A DNA stretch of 64,000 nucleotides from Heloderma charlesbogerti (lineage: Eukaryota; Chordata; Lepidosauria; Squamata; Helodermatidae): assembly GCA_026122225.1 (NCBI GenBank), contig JANEZZ010002362.1, positions 558,001 through 622,000 of the forward strand. Direction: 5' to 3'. A model generated the notes under the pieces. That model had not been told where the DNA came from and did no database searches. It saw only the letters and a list, made by a program, of their open reading frames with translations. Position 1 is the stretch's first letter. Every line of letters starts with the position of its first letter. Positions 41,526 through 53,370 of the stretch are shown one piece after another. The position numbers and the translations under genes were made by a program.

Positions 41526-42799
41526 GCAGAACCTAGTGTCATGCAAATCATCTTTTCTTCTCCAGAACCCACACATGTGATTTGGATTCCAGATAGAATA
41601 CCATTAGGTGACAACTCTAGGGAGGGCAACATCTTGGCTGAACAAAATTTAAAACTATATCTCCTCTAGCATTCCTGTCTTCAGAGCTACTGCATCAAAG
41701 CAGACCCTGCCTGCTTCGGTCTCATTCTTGTGGTGACCCCGCTTTTTTATCCATATACTTCTCACCCTTTCTATTGCCAAACAGTTATTTCTATGATGTG
41801 GGCCCCATGCCTGGCAGTTGTGTATTTATTGAAAACGTATTTTTGTAGAGTAGCATAAGAGCTGGAGAGCAGGAACTTGAAACAATTTTACAGGAAAGAA
41901 ATTACTCATGGCTAACCTACCTCTACCCAGAACTTGACTTGATTGTGTCTGAGGAAGAAGGGAAGGAATAGATTATATTTTGTTAATTTGTGGTTGTGAC
42001 ATACCTACTGCTGATTAGTGCTTTCTTTAGGCTGTCACTAGTGGAATTGTTTTGCGCATGATATGTTGACTTCAGTGGACAACTTTGCAGATGCCCATGG
42101 GATGGCCATCATAGCATCCAAATTAATTATTATGGCATTGCTCATTTTTGAGCTGCTGGTAAATAAGCATATCATGACGTCCGAGCGGCAACACAGAGGT
42201 GGCCATCTTGCATCAGACTCTGTTGACTCATTTCAGTTTAAAGATAAAAAATCCAATCTGAAGAACATCCTCCTCCAAGATACATTTCAGTGCAGCCTGT
42301 AGTAGCTTCGTGGTGGCAAATCCAATTAACTGCTTTCTCGTATGAAATGTTTTTCAATAGCTTTCATATGAGTTCAATAGAAATATTTCTTGCAGACACG
42401 TGGTTTATGCAGTGCATCTTCCTATAAGTTTGGGTGGGAATTCCTTCTGGCATCTGCTTGAGACTCACCCTGCAAGATCTCCTGAGAACCCTGTTAGAGC
42501 TGAAGCCTGTTTGCATCTCTTGTCTTAAGGCATTTATTTGTCCAGAAGTATGGTGAATTTATGAATGATGTGAAAGAGACGTTAGTATAGAGGATCTGGT
42601 AATTAAAAAAGCTAACCCAGAACTGTGACTCACATTAACTTGTTACAACATGTGGAGTTTCCAGCAGTATTAAAAGGAAGGCTGTGTATTTTCCTTTTGA
42701 AGGCAGGGCTGAATTAAACACATCTGAGATGTGATTATGGTCTCATAAGAAAGGTCCTTGGACCTACATCAACATGACAGATTAGAACATTATGATTCC
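41526..42799. other. No gene seen
   Basis: A 79-codon frame at 42063-42302 has a hydrophobic start but no recognisable family. No repeat was identified. Confidence 0.35.
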
Positions 42800-42803
42800 A
42801 GAG

Positions 42804-43199
42804 CAGAGGTGGGCAGATGGTGGCCTGCAGTTCTTCAGTGGACCAGTAGCCAATTTATGGTGGACTATGTGGACCATGTAGTTGAACCTCTTTTAGCCAC
42901 ATTCCAGTGGTCGGTGGGGCTGAGTGCAACAGGGGTGGGGCCAACATAACCAAAAATATCAGCATATTTTAGCTTACAGCTCCTGCTGCCAGTAACGAAG
43001 CCTTTCAGCCTTGAAGGATGGGGGGATGGGGGGCAGGGAATTGCACAAATGCCAGGAAACCATCAAACAATTGATGGAAAGGGGGAAGGGGGTGGAGCCA
43101 GGGGAAGGGGTGTGGCCATCTGGGAAATCCCAGAGGGCTAGAGTGGGATCTAAGGAGGGCTGAATTTGGCCTCTGAGCTGGAAGCTCTGCACTCCTCAT
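42804..43199 (+). mobile_element. hAT-like element, family III
   Basis: It is colinear with 3202-3541: CACATTCCAGTGGTCGGTGG, TCAGCATATTTTAGCTTACA, TGCCAGGAAACCATCAAA. The left end CAGAGGTGGGCAGA and the right end GAGGAGTGCAGAGC (minus strand) look like eroded CAGGGGTGC termini. No clear target duplication. Confidence 0.6.
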
Positions 43200-44289
43200 G
43201 TAGCATGTGCTGGCTAGTGGGATTCTTGCCAAGTATGCTGAAGTATATGACCATTGGTCTGGCCCAGGAAGGCACTGCTTCTGTTCTTAAGCAAGAGTGC
43301 ATATGTAGGATGACGTAACGTAACATAGCTCAGTCATGTGGCAGGCAGGACATTCCTATGCTAGTGGGACAGCCAAAATCCAAGGCAGAAAAACCACAAA
43401 CCCAGGGCTCGCACCAGGAGAGCATAAGGCTGGACACATAGGATGAGCACTTCCTGTGTGGTTGCTTCTTAAAAATGCCCAATGTGATGGGATACATTTT
43501 CTGCACAACCTGGTCTCACAGTCCTGCAAACACAGCCCACAGCCACAGAGAAGCAGGTTGTTTGTTCTGAGCCAAGGCCATACATGGTCAGAATGTCCAC
43601 CAGCAACTGGCTCCCAACACAGTCAGATCCACACTGTGAGACATTTTTAAGCCACACAGAAAATGGTCATCTGTGTTTATCCTAATACTAACTCCAGTCG
43701 CAAAAGCAGGAACTCAAGGGCCTCCCTAGCCGAGTTTAACATTTGTGTGATCCAAAGAATAGCATAACATGTGAAAGTCGTTGCTTCACTTGATAAGCAC
43801 TGGAGGAGGAGCACCAAACAATGAGATTCAGCCGATCTCAAAAAATTACCAGGAATGTGACAAAGGTGGTTGATGAGACAGGTCAGGGCTCTGTAATAAC
43901 TTACAAAGAAGGAGAGCAATTTCAAAACCTGTATGGTATTTGACTAGCAGCCAATACAGGTCCCCCCTTTTCCCAAGTACATTAAAGGCATTCCTGTCAT
44001 CTCCTCTTCATAAGAAACCCAGCTGCCATATTTCGCTCAAACTGGAGATGATGTAAAGGCCATAGTTTTCTGAACTTAACACAAATCCAGCCTCTGTTAC
44101 AAGCTGCTTCACTGTAGATTTTCTGAAAAATCCCATCCTTGTACAACTCAGAAGTTGCTGTGTGACTTGCAGATCTGTTTCAGGAGGAGTTTATGAGATA
44201 GGTCCATAAAATCACAGAACTGAAAGAATGAAAAATAATTTACTTACAATGGCAACACTGTGCAGGGAAAAACATGCATCACTTCCACA
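43200..44289. other. No gene seen
   Basis: Short unassigned frames; one of 82 codons on the minus strand at 43677-43925 has no recognised family. Confidence 0.35.
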
Positions 44290-44440
44290 TCTGTGCAGTG
44301 TGATCCTAAAAGTTGTTACTCAGAAGGAACGTATACTGTAGTGAGTGTGCTTAGGATGAGAGCCTTATAGAACAATCCTATGTAATTTTACTCAGACATG
44401 AGTGCTACTGGGTTCAATGGGGCTTACTGCCAGATTTGTG
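44290..44440. repeat. MITE-like fragments (ACTCAGAAGGAAC type)
   Basis: GATCCTAAAAGTTGTTACTC and AGAACAATCCTATGTAATTT ... GGTTCAATGGGGCTTACTG represent two incomplete, overlapping members of the family seen at 15655, 61461 and 62265. Confidence 0.5.
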
Positions 44441-44619
44441 TATATTTATGTGTTACTCATTTTATTTATTTGATTTGTACCCTGCCTTTCCACCAAGAAA
44501 ATGGAGCTCAAGGCAGTGTGGAGCCTTGGAATACTGGTGTTGTGTGCTTCACCAAAGTTGGATGGAAGCCCTGCTTCAACCATTCCTGCTTTCTGAGCCA
44601 CACATGCCTAGCTACTAGA

Positions 44620-45010
44620 AGTGTGCACTAACCACAAGATTCAACTCAGATTCAGTGATTCGGAAAACAGTCTGATTCTGCTCAGATCATTCAGAGCTTG
44701 CCCACTTCAACTCAGGTACTGAACCCGAGCCGAGATTCAGAAAACTGAGACTTCACACCTGGGAAATTAAAGCTGGCTATAATTTTTTTTCAGTTTGTCA
44801 GATGAAATTTGCAGGCAAAGTAGCCCCTTAGGGGGGATTACACCTGCCACATTTCAGAAAAGTAGGTGCAGTCGTTTTTGTGCACAATGTTATATTTAGA
44901 TTTTTTTTAAAGGAACTGCTGATAACTTACTTATTTCCCTTCTGAGAGAATCAAGCCTACCAAGTTTCAGATGAATAGGTGCAAGACATTTTGTGCAAGA
45001 TCAGCCTTTA
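44620..45010. repeat. Possible hAT-like remnant
   Basis: TAGAAGTGTGCACTAACC at the left and repeated TTCAGATGAATAGGTGCAAG/TTCAGAAAAGTAGGTGCAG strings recall the hAT families here. No right terminus or duplication could be found. Confidence 0.3.
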
Positions 45011-45404
45011 CATTTTAATATGGCCAGTTCCGACCCCTTGAATGTATATATGCGACGTTAGGATTGTTTGCCTCAGTGTGCATCATTTTATACATCTTGC
45101 ATTGGTCTGGATTTTGCTATTTCATTGCCCAGTTGCCCATTTCAAAGAGATGCTTTCAAAACTCTTTGCGGTCCACTTGAGCAGGGGTGGGAAGACTTCA
45201 GGCTTGCAGAATCTACTTTGTAAGTCTAATAGAACCCCGAGATGGTTCAACCAGAGCCTGGTACAGAAGACATACACTCAAGCCCTCTTGAGGTGTTCGA
45301 CTTACTGTGTTGCATGAACATGGGAAGAGAGGAGAACTTCAGTTCTGCCCTACTCCATTGTCAAATCTGCTGCCCAATACGGGATGGTCTGAATAGGACA
45401 GCCT

Positions 45405-45495
45405 TCAGTATTTGTGGAGGCTCTCCACGTGATTAAGAAGCCTGATTTTCCAGATTACTTAACCACGTGGAGAGCTTCCATGAATACAGAAGGCT
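45405..45495. repeat. Foldback repeat (GGAGGCTCTCCACGTG type)
   Basis: GGAGGCTCTCCACGTGATTA is answered by AACCACGTGGAGAGCTTCC, forming a hairpin with arms of about 17 bp. A related unit is at 17250-17360. Confidence 0.75.
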
Positions 45496-45614
45496 CTCCT
45501 ATTCAGGCTGTGGCCTCCATGCATACAGGGTGACAGATGTGTTGATGGAATGGGCAGGGCTCCTCTCCACAACATGGTAAGTAGAAGGCCTGAAGAGGGC
45601 TTTTGATTTGAATT

Positions 45615-45800
45615 AAAGAATTCAGACAGAGCCCAGGAATATGTTTTGAGTACCAGAACTGAATGGAGCTCACAATCCTTCCACACAAAAATCCACTCTT
45701 GATTACCCACCCCCAGTTTTCTTCATTTCATTTTGCAGTTGCCATTATCAAACAACTGGGAGTAAAACAATCCTTTCTGATCAAATCAAGCAGAGATCTA
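45615..45800 (+). repeat. Dispersed repeat shared with 19083-19300
   Basis: GAGTACCAGAACTGAATGGA and CCACACAAAAATCCACTC recur in the same order as at 19113-19165. The element type is unknown. Together with 45405-45495 it may be part of one larger repeat. Confidence 0.65.
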
Positions 45801-46713
45801 CCACTAGATCCCAATCTACATTCTGCCCACCTTGCAGTTGGGTTTCCACCGTCCTCAATAAATTGGTCTTCTCCACAGACTTTGCCACTTCACAACCTCC
45901 GGATCATTTATGAAGTGGCTAAATATTCTCACTGGCCCAAATGGCTCTGCTGTGGGAAAGGGCTGGGGGGACCTTCCATTTTAAGAATAGAGCCTTTAAG
46001 CAGAAGCAAATTATTCCAGCTCAGAGAGGAAAGGCAAATTTCACACCCACCCACCCCGCTTCCACTACTAGCAGAATTCTGAGCAGGTCAATAAGGGAAG
46101 AAGAACTCAAGAGAAAGACGGATTGCATTTCCAGATGGGATATCAATTGGGAAAAATGTCTTTCACCACAGGAAGGCTCTCTGAACAAGCCCAGGCCCAG
46201 CAGAGAAAGAAGTCAATCTGATATAGATATATTTCAAACTGAATTAATTCAGCTCAAGGTAAAATTAATAAAAAGCAGGATATGTACTTCCCCCTTTACA
46301 GTGCATAGAACATTATATTAAATAAATACAAATGTATGTGCACTGTATTATTTGTAACAAAAATAATATCCTCACAGGATTTATATTATCTTTTATATTA
46401 TGCTACAATGAATGTGGCAGGCTTTAGTGTATATTTCGTGCACCACAGAGAGGCTTAGTTTAAATACCAGGAGTAGAGGAAAAAAACAATCCCTCTTGGC
46501 TGGAGTCAGGTTTAAACCAGGTTGCCAGTGCCTACGCAAAGGCCTACTTTGGACATAATGTTGCATCATGCTTTAGTGTTACATGCTGTGAGGAGGACAC
46601 GGGAAGATTTGCTTCCATTTTCAAATAATCACAGTTTATCATTTCATCCAAATGCTAAATGGCTGTTAATCAAAAATGGTTTGGGGAAACTGTAAACCCC
46701 ACTCTAAACCCCA
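45801..46713. other. No gene seen
   Basis: Overlapping frames of 139 codons (45663-46082) and 126 codons (45941-46321) on the plus strand have no recognisable domain. They cross from repeat into unique-looking DNA. Confidence 0.35.
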
Positions 46714-47125
46714 GTGGCTGGACATGCAGAATATGCAGCCAAGATGGCGGACAGGGTTTTGGGTACAGAACAAATAGAAGCGAATGTTTTAGTGTGTTTT
46801 AATAGTTCTCCAGACAGAGCAATTGAAAACCTTGTCCAATGTGGCATTGTAGTAATTACTCAACCTCAAGTGAGGAAAAAGAGGGGGAAAAGGTTTGTGC
46901 AGAAACAATGTGCAAATGAGGCAATAGAAGAAAATGAAGAAAGCAAGCTTGGCTGGAGACAAAGATGTAGTCAAGAAACTAGCTCAAAAGAAAAAGGTGG
47001 ACCTAAAATGGACAGGACCTTACAGAATTAAAGTGGGCAATTGGTTTGTAACAATTCTGGTCACCACTCTAAACTGGATGTTTTCAGAGTCTAACGTGGT
47101 GGGCAATTCCACCTCCACTGGATAG
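46714..47125 (+). pseudogene. Retroviral remnant with integrase C-terminal-like segment (tentative)
   Basis: Two overlapping plus frames are present. The first (46714-47031, 105 codons) has no recognisable domain and begins within AAGATGGCGGAC at its second methionine. The second (46934-47125) contains DLKWTGPYRI followed by VGN, which resembles the GPY/F module at the C-terminus of retroviral and gypsy-type integrases. It lies about 1.2 kb upstream of the envelope-like frame, the position expected for the end of pol. The fragment is short, so the assignment is weak. Confidence 0.35.
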
Positions 47126-48337
47126 ACAGGATAGAATGCGATAGATTGCCTTTGTGAGTCTTGATAGCTATATAGCCATAGTTTTCCCTTTGCTATACTA
47201 TTGCTTGTTACTATGTTTCCTTAGTGTTTCAGTCAGACCCGAAAACCCATTGGATCAATTTAGTATATGAGTTTCCTGTTTGTTCTGAGACTGTTTTAGA
47301 CACTTGATTGATTTTAAGAGTGTATTATTGTTGAAGAATGCATTGCTGGCATTTGACTGACTTAGTGTATCAGGAAAAGGAGTGGGACCACTAGAAAAGC
47401 CAAAGGAGGAAACCCTTGTGAGTTAAAATATCAGGTTAAGGAGATTTGAGGGCTCCATGTTGATAGATGCAACGCCTGATTTTGGATTGGAATGGTGGTG
47501 AAGAATACCCCATTTCTCTTTTGAGACTGTAGATAGGACCCCTGAAGGAAATAAAGGGCCTGTTCTTCTAACTGAAATGAAATGTATGTATATTGTTGAC
47601 TTTAGAGCAATGGCTCATTGTCTGTTTTGCCTATGGTTCACTCCGTGTGGCATTTTCCCAGCAGTAGTCAGCCAGATTTTCTCAGCAGCATTTTTTGGGT
47701 TATAGCAACAAGACAATGAAAAGAATGAAGAAGTCAACAACTTGAATTGGTATAAGGCAAGTAGGGGTAATAAGGAATGTATAAAATGAATATGCAGATA
47801 GTCTGATTACCAAATGGCTGGGGGAACATGGCAAGCTTAGTCTATCTGATGCATAGATGCATTGCTATGAAACAGTATAGTTATGTCCTAGAGAAATAAT
47901 TGAAACTATATAGAGAAATCCTGAAGGAGTTTATTCGAGTGAATGGGGATAGAATAAATGCTATTACACTGTAACAAGTTGAGAGTCACCTACTGCAAGT
48001 ATGGAGAGTTCATGCAACAACGTGGTGAAACACCAAGACAAACCCTTCCCTTAAACACATTAAACACACCAGACATGGATCGCCTGCTTTAGGACTTGAT
48101 AGCCCCTGAAGATGAGGAAGTGGATGAGGGTGACATCTTTCCTTGAGCTATTTAATAATGAAATTGAGTATGAGAACTGGGGTCTGTAAAGACCCATATT
48201 TTGTTGTCCCCCTTTTTTTGTTTTCCCTTGTTTTTTGCTGCAGGTATCTACGTTTTGTTGTTAAGAATTTATTCGCGAAGAGCCCATGTTTAGTCATGGA
48301 GTTCCAGAGCCCATGACAGTACAATGTATGGCAGCTT
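47126..48337 (+). other. Presumed remainder of the endogenous retrovirus, unassigned
   Basis: The stretch between the integrase-like segment and the envelope frame contains no long frame. A spliced leader or decayed accessory region would be expected here. I could not identify LTRs on either side. Confidence 0.25.
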
Positions 48338-49453
48338 GTGTGTTGTGTACTTTTGATTAATATTCTTAATCCTGCAAATCTTGAGCCTGATTATGAGTAT
48401 GATGATGTAACCCCATCCTTGGAACCACGAAAAGATAATGCATGTAAACACCAGAACACATGGCTTATCTTGATGTTAGTGAAGCACACTGACATGACCT
48501 GGAAGTGGAAAGATAGCCACAGTACAATACAAAGTCCTATTATGACTGTGCAGGTATCAGATCCAATGGGATGTGTTTGGTGGACACAAGATGGTGATAA
48601 ACATATTATACATGGGGGGGAAAGTAATATAACATTCCAATTTGATCTGTATACAAGTAATTTAAGTTTGCCATCCACATTGGGTTTCACCATACAAATG
48701 TGGAACAAGTCCTTGGAAAAATGGATCAGTAAACATCCTATTGAACAACAGTGGGTTAATAATAGCTTAACATGGACAATAGTCACTTATGGGAAAGATA
48801 ATTTTCGGATAAAAGTAGAAGGTAAAGACATGACTTGTAATCTTTCACTTTGTGTACCATATATGTGGACATATTTCCATCGGAAGGCTCCAGTGTCTCC
48901 TATATTTAAACATGTTCCTCATATAGCCCAGAGTAACAAAACAGAGTTACAACAAAGAATTTTGGAAGCCCCTAGAATCTCCCAAGACACTGTATTATTG
49001 TATTTCCATAATGTGAATGTAACTAGAACCCACCCACAGTGCAAACATTCAGCTGATCCTATATTTAAGGGATTATGGAATCAAGCTACAAGCGAGATCC
49101 ACCACAGAAGGAAACAGGATTTATTGGGCACCATTCTGGGAGGTATGGGAACTGGGGCAGGTATCCTAAATTCATATGATATTGAAGTTCCAGCTAACAA
49201 ATTATCAAAATTGGGAGAGATACCTGGAAGGTATCAGACCCCATTAACACATAACTTTGGAATCTTGCAGGATGAAATGGAAAAAACAGTTCGGGTGCAA
49301 TGGCATGCATGGCAATTGCTGGGACAGCATATGCATTTTTCACTGTCGCAGGTTCTAGGATTGGAGAATGAAACCGGGATAGCTTTGGCGTGTGCTACAA
49401 TACAATTATATGCAATTCAAAAGGCTGTAAGTCTTTTAGGGTTTACTTCCTGA
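48338..49453 (+). pseudogene. Endogenous retrovirus envelope-like glycoprotein, truncated
   Basis: The 371-codon frame has the layout of a retroviral surface plus transmembrane precursor. It has eight N-glycosylation sequons (residues 97, 108, 123, 141, 168, 200, 227, 344), a basic RRKQ site at 257-260 that could be a furin-type cleavage site, and a glycine-rich hydrophobic stretch directly after it (LLGTILGGMGTGAG) that resembles a fusion peptide. A helical segment of the transmembrane subunit follows. The frame stops at 49453 before any membrane anchor. A second frame remains open at 49446-49577, which suggests a frameshift near the stop. No clear signal peptide is seen at the start. The long intact part could mean recent decay or selection on the ectodomain. 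The envelope subfamily was not determined. Confidence 0.65.
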
Positions 49454-49580
49454 GGAGTTCTGGGATAATACACAGTTATGGAACAACAGAAAGCTTGGGT
49501 GGTATAAAATTTATTCATTTGATTGGAATAAGCACTACTTAAGGGGAACATTGCAAGTGCGTATGATGTGTATTAAATAG

Positions 49581-50194
49581 CTATAGTTAAGACTAGCTAC
49601 AGTTTAGACACAACAACAAACTGGTCAGTTAAAAATGGAAGTGACTCCTTCTGATCTCCTCCTTACGGTTGTGAGGGAGAAGTGGAGTGATGGGAGGAAT
49701 GCACATGCCTGAGGCTCATTCATGTAATGCTAAATCATAGTTTAGCATTACATCTGAATGAGGGCACAGAATTGGCATATTTAAAACACCAATATTACAT
49801 ACTTAAAACAGATTTAATTTACATACATCGGTGCTACTATAAAACTTGAATTGGCCAGAATTAGCTTTGCCATTCATAACATATGCCATGATACTTTGGA
49901 CCCAGCCCAGTCAATCTCTTATGGGAGCTGATAGGAGTGCACAGCACATGAAGTCCACATGCAGTATTAGAGGGAAGAGCTGTGTTCTTGCTGCAATTTA
50001 TCCATTCCAAAAAGTATATAACTGTTTTCTAGGAATAAAATTCCTGTTTGAAGGCAGCATAATATTTTGAGTATTACATATTTACAGAACTCCCAGGATC
50101 TGAATTATGTGTGCAAAATTCTCCATTCATTGAAGTAAGTGGTGACTATCCCAGTTATTTCACTTGGCTTGCACTTTCTGCATTGCAGTATATA
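49581..50194. other. No gene seen; one palindrome at about 49721-49762
   Basis: TCATGTAATGCTAAA and TTTAGCATTACAT flank a short loop (about 49724-49754), forming a small hairpin of a MITE-like element. The rest is unassigned. Confidence 0.45.
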
Positions 50195-50313
50195 TGTGCT
50201 GGACTACCACTCCCATCAACCCCAGCCAGCATGACCAATGACCATGCTGGATGGAGGCAATTGGAGTGTAGTCCAACGTGTCAGGAAGACACCAGGCTGG
50301 GGGAAGGTTGCAA
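50195..50313. repeat. Palindromic MITE (ACTCCCATCAACCCC type)
   Basis: GTGCTGGACTACCACTCCCA at the left is answered by TTGGAGTGTAGTCCAACGTG, and ACACCAGGCTGGGGGAAGG follows. It is a member of the family at 25590, 35544 and 63101. Confidence 0.75.
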
Positions 50314-51837
50314 TAGGCGATTGTGTTCCTGAACAAAACTCTGTTTATGATATTGCAGAACACAGTTCATGTTCATCGGTTATATAGCGAATAATTCAAG
50401 GAGGGCATATGTATTTCTAGAGCACATGTAACATGCTTCAAGGTATTTATTAAATTAACACTTTAAATAATGAACCAATCCCTTCCATTGAGCCTCTTGA
50501 CATATATCCAGAATATGGAGGCCACATCATAGGAAGTGGCCAGCTGCAAAGTCTCACACCAGCCATTGCCATGATGCTGATCAAAGGAACTATGACAGCA
50601 TCTGGGAGATTCCAGTCCATGCAGATGTTCCACATATGGCCCATTCTCTTGTGCTTATAATTCTTGGGAGGGAGAATGCAGCAACTGTTACTGCAGATCT
50701 CTTGTACCCAAGGACCCCATCTGTATTGATCAGGTTCCTCTTGGAGTTAGGCAATCATAGTTGGGGCATCAGAAGCTATAACGAGGAAAAATACTTTTTC
50801 AGCAGTTGAATGTAGCTTATCATGTGAGGATAACTGGAGCATTCAAAGGTAGCAAACCTTAAACCCTTCTGAGACCTTCATCACATTTTCAAGAGCAAAT
50901 TAAAGGTATGAAATGGCTATGAACAAGGACAACCAAAACTATGGCCAATATTCTACAAGCCCAGCTGGCTTCTTGTACATAAAGAAGAGCTATTCGAGAT
51001 AAACATGGCATGAGAAAGAGACAAGGGACTTTGTAGGTGGCTCAGAAAAAAAGAGCAAATTAGGAGGCTTTTTCATTCTCTAACATGACTTGCTCAACAA
51101 TAGAAAATGTGGTGCAGCAGATCTGAGAAGGTTTTTAGATTTGCCACCTTTGAATGTTCCAGTAACCCACACATCATAACGTACATTCAACAGCTGAAGA
51201 TATCTTTTTCATGGTTATAGTTTCTGACACCCACAGACTATGATCGCCTAACTTCACAAGTTTTCTTAATATTTGTTGTTTTGAAGTTGGCAAATTATAT
51301 TACACCATTACCTCACCAACATATTGTGCTTTCCAATTAAACTTCTGTGTCAGTCACAGAAATCAGTGAGAAGGCTGATCAAAATCAGCATCAGGAAGTT
51401 AAATATATACTATGGGTTGGATCCAGATTTGTCATGTGCATCTCTACACCAGCATAAAATCCTGCATTTAAAACGGGGCTTTCTGCTTCCATTTTAAAGG
51501 CAGGATCACAACTCCCTTTTTCATGTGCTTCCTTTTCCCCCACCCCTTCCCCCCTCCTTCTCCCCATATCTGCGTCTTCCACTATCTTTCATTGATCTCG
51601 CTCCTCTTCTTGCCACTTTAACTCTTTCGATGGAGGGAACTGAAGCAGAACACAGTGGGGTAATTTGATAGCTCATTATCTGTGATCTATCTATTTAAAA
51701 ATGGAACAAAGGGCATTTAGTGCAGGAGATGCCTTGAATGATCACAGCATCATGTAAAGAGCCCACAAACTTCTGTGAACGAGCAATCTCAATTGCAGGA
51801 TAAAAGCTCAGTGTGAAGGAGCCCTTAGAGTAGATTC
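50314..51837. other. No gene seen
   Basis: Unassigned AT-moderate DNA with short frames only. Confidence 0.4.
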
Positions 51838-51910
51838 ATTGAAATCAATGGGACTTATTTGTGACTAATTTAAGTCCCATTGATTACAATGAGTATAGTC
51901 TAAGTATGGA
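51838..51910. repeat. Palindromic MITE fragment
   Basis: GAAATCAATGGGACTTATTT is answered by AATTTAAGTCCCATTGATT, an inverted repeat of about 18 bp around a short loop. Confidence 0.7.
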
Positions 51911-52569
51911 ACCAAGCCCTAGTGTATCATTGCTGGAGTAATAATCTTACAGGACGCTTTGAAGGAAAAAATACTCATGCTGGGTGGATATAATTCTACT
52001 CTGCTATTCCCAACGCACAAATGGGCCTTGGAAACCACTTGGAAGGTCAAGGTAACCAACAGTATTCAGGAGGGGGGGGGGATGCTGGACTCTTTCCCTG
52101 AAGAACTTCTAATTACAAATGCCTTGTCTAAAACATTGACTATCAAACTTCAAATCTATCCTTGAACCTGAAATAATAAAGGAAGTTCTGGAACTGAAGA
52201 CAGAACTTGCAACACCCTTTACTCTGAGGCAGGAAGGGGCAAGGGTGGGGGAAGATGGAAGGGAAAATTGAATCCTGTTGAAAATTGTGGATGATTAGTA
52301 AAAAACCAAAGCATATATCCTATGAAAAGTTTTCCAGCAGACATACCAAATCTGAAAATGTTATACAGATCATTCACTGCAATTCAAACAGCTATAAATA
52401 TAGTAAAGCTCTCTGCTCTCTTTCAGGAAAAGTGAATAAGATGTGGGAGAAGGCATGGAGAGAACACCTAACAAAGCCAAAAAAGGCATTAAGAAATAAC
52501 ATGATCTCATAGGTTAGAGATACAGAGATGTCTCCAAATTTACAGTATTTTAAAGGGTAGCAGGGATGG
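51911..52569. other. No gene seen
   Basis: Frames of 68 and 75 codons without domain. A G run is at about 52072-52081. Confidence 0.4.
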
Positions 52570-52670
52570 ACAAATACTCTCTTTTGAAGATTATTATTAT
52601 TACTATCGTCATCATCATCATTTCTATACTGACCCATAGCTGAAGCTCTCTGGGCAGTTTACAAAAGTTA
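52570..52670 (-). mobile_element. L2-like LINE 3' end
   Basis: On the minus strand GAGAGCTTCAGCTATGGGTC and AGTATAGAAATG followed by (ATG/ATA)n tail-like sequence. It is the same 3' end as at 17490 and 38803. Confidence 0.7.
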
Positions 52671-52790
52671 AAACATCAAAATACATTATACAGCTATGTA
52701 TTTTTCATGATCTTCTCCATACGTTTCCCACAAATAATTGCATGAAAAGTAAACATCCTTCACAAGACCAGCGCAATAAACCTCCAGGCA

Positions 52791-52861
52791 GGATTGAAGT
52801 TCCTCCTGAATTGAACAGAAGTCACTCCTTCTTCTATTCAATTCAGGAGGAACTTCAATCC
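52791..52861. ncRNA. Perfect short-hairpin candidate (25-bp stem, 21-nt loop)
   Basis: The arms 52791-52815 and 52837-52861 are exact inverted complements (GGATTGAAGTTCCTCC at the start of the left arm), separated by 21 nt. A transcript would fold to a perfect 25-bp stem, the size range of short-hairpin or microRNA-like precursors. No bulge or flanking basal stem is evident, and Pol III or Pol II promoter signals are not visible. It could equally be the central part of a young foldback transposon. Confidence 0.35.
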
Positions 52862-52874
52862 TCCTGAAACAAAT

Positions 52875-53370
52875 TATGTATTTATTTATTTCATTTCTGC
52901 TATGTTTATACTGCTTAATATCCTAAAATCTGTAAGTAGTGCACAGCACAATACATATATAATGTAGTATTTAATTAAAAAAAATAGTAAGAAGAGTATA
53001 AAATCATAAATAATAAAAACATTACAACAAAGATGATAATAATACAGAGCAGTGTCATAATCCAGTACAAGCCAGGGAAAGCTTGTGTAAACAAATATGT
53101 CTTCACAGGGCATTTAAAGCTCACCACAGGCTTTTCCTCTCAAACAACACTTGGGAGCCTGCTCCAGAGGGTGGGTGCCACTACCAAAAAAGCCCACTTA
53201 TGTGTTTTCCCTCGTGAAATTCTATTGGTCATGGATGACCAATAAGGCCTCCTCAGAAGATCACAGGGGCTGGTGGGGTGTATATAGGGGAAGGCGGTCA
53301 GCTAGATATCCTGGTTCTGAGTTATTTAGAGCTTTGTATGGCAACAACAAAACCTTGAACATAGCTCGGT
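52875..53370. repeat. Interspersed repeat, unclassified
   Basis: GGGAGCCTGCTCCAGAGGGT, GGCCTCCTCAGAAGATCACA, GGGGAAGGCGGTCAGCTAG and TAGAGCTTTGTATGGCAAC in this order resemble a reptile interspersed repeat family of unknown source, perhaps a LINE-derived region. No terminus was located. Confidence 0.45.

Noticed and set aside
46500..50100. A pair of LTRs flanking the envelope-like frame
   Set aside because: I compared the flanks by eye and found no direct repeat with TG...CA ends. A dot-plot is needed before calling LTRs.
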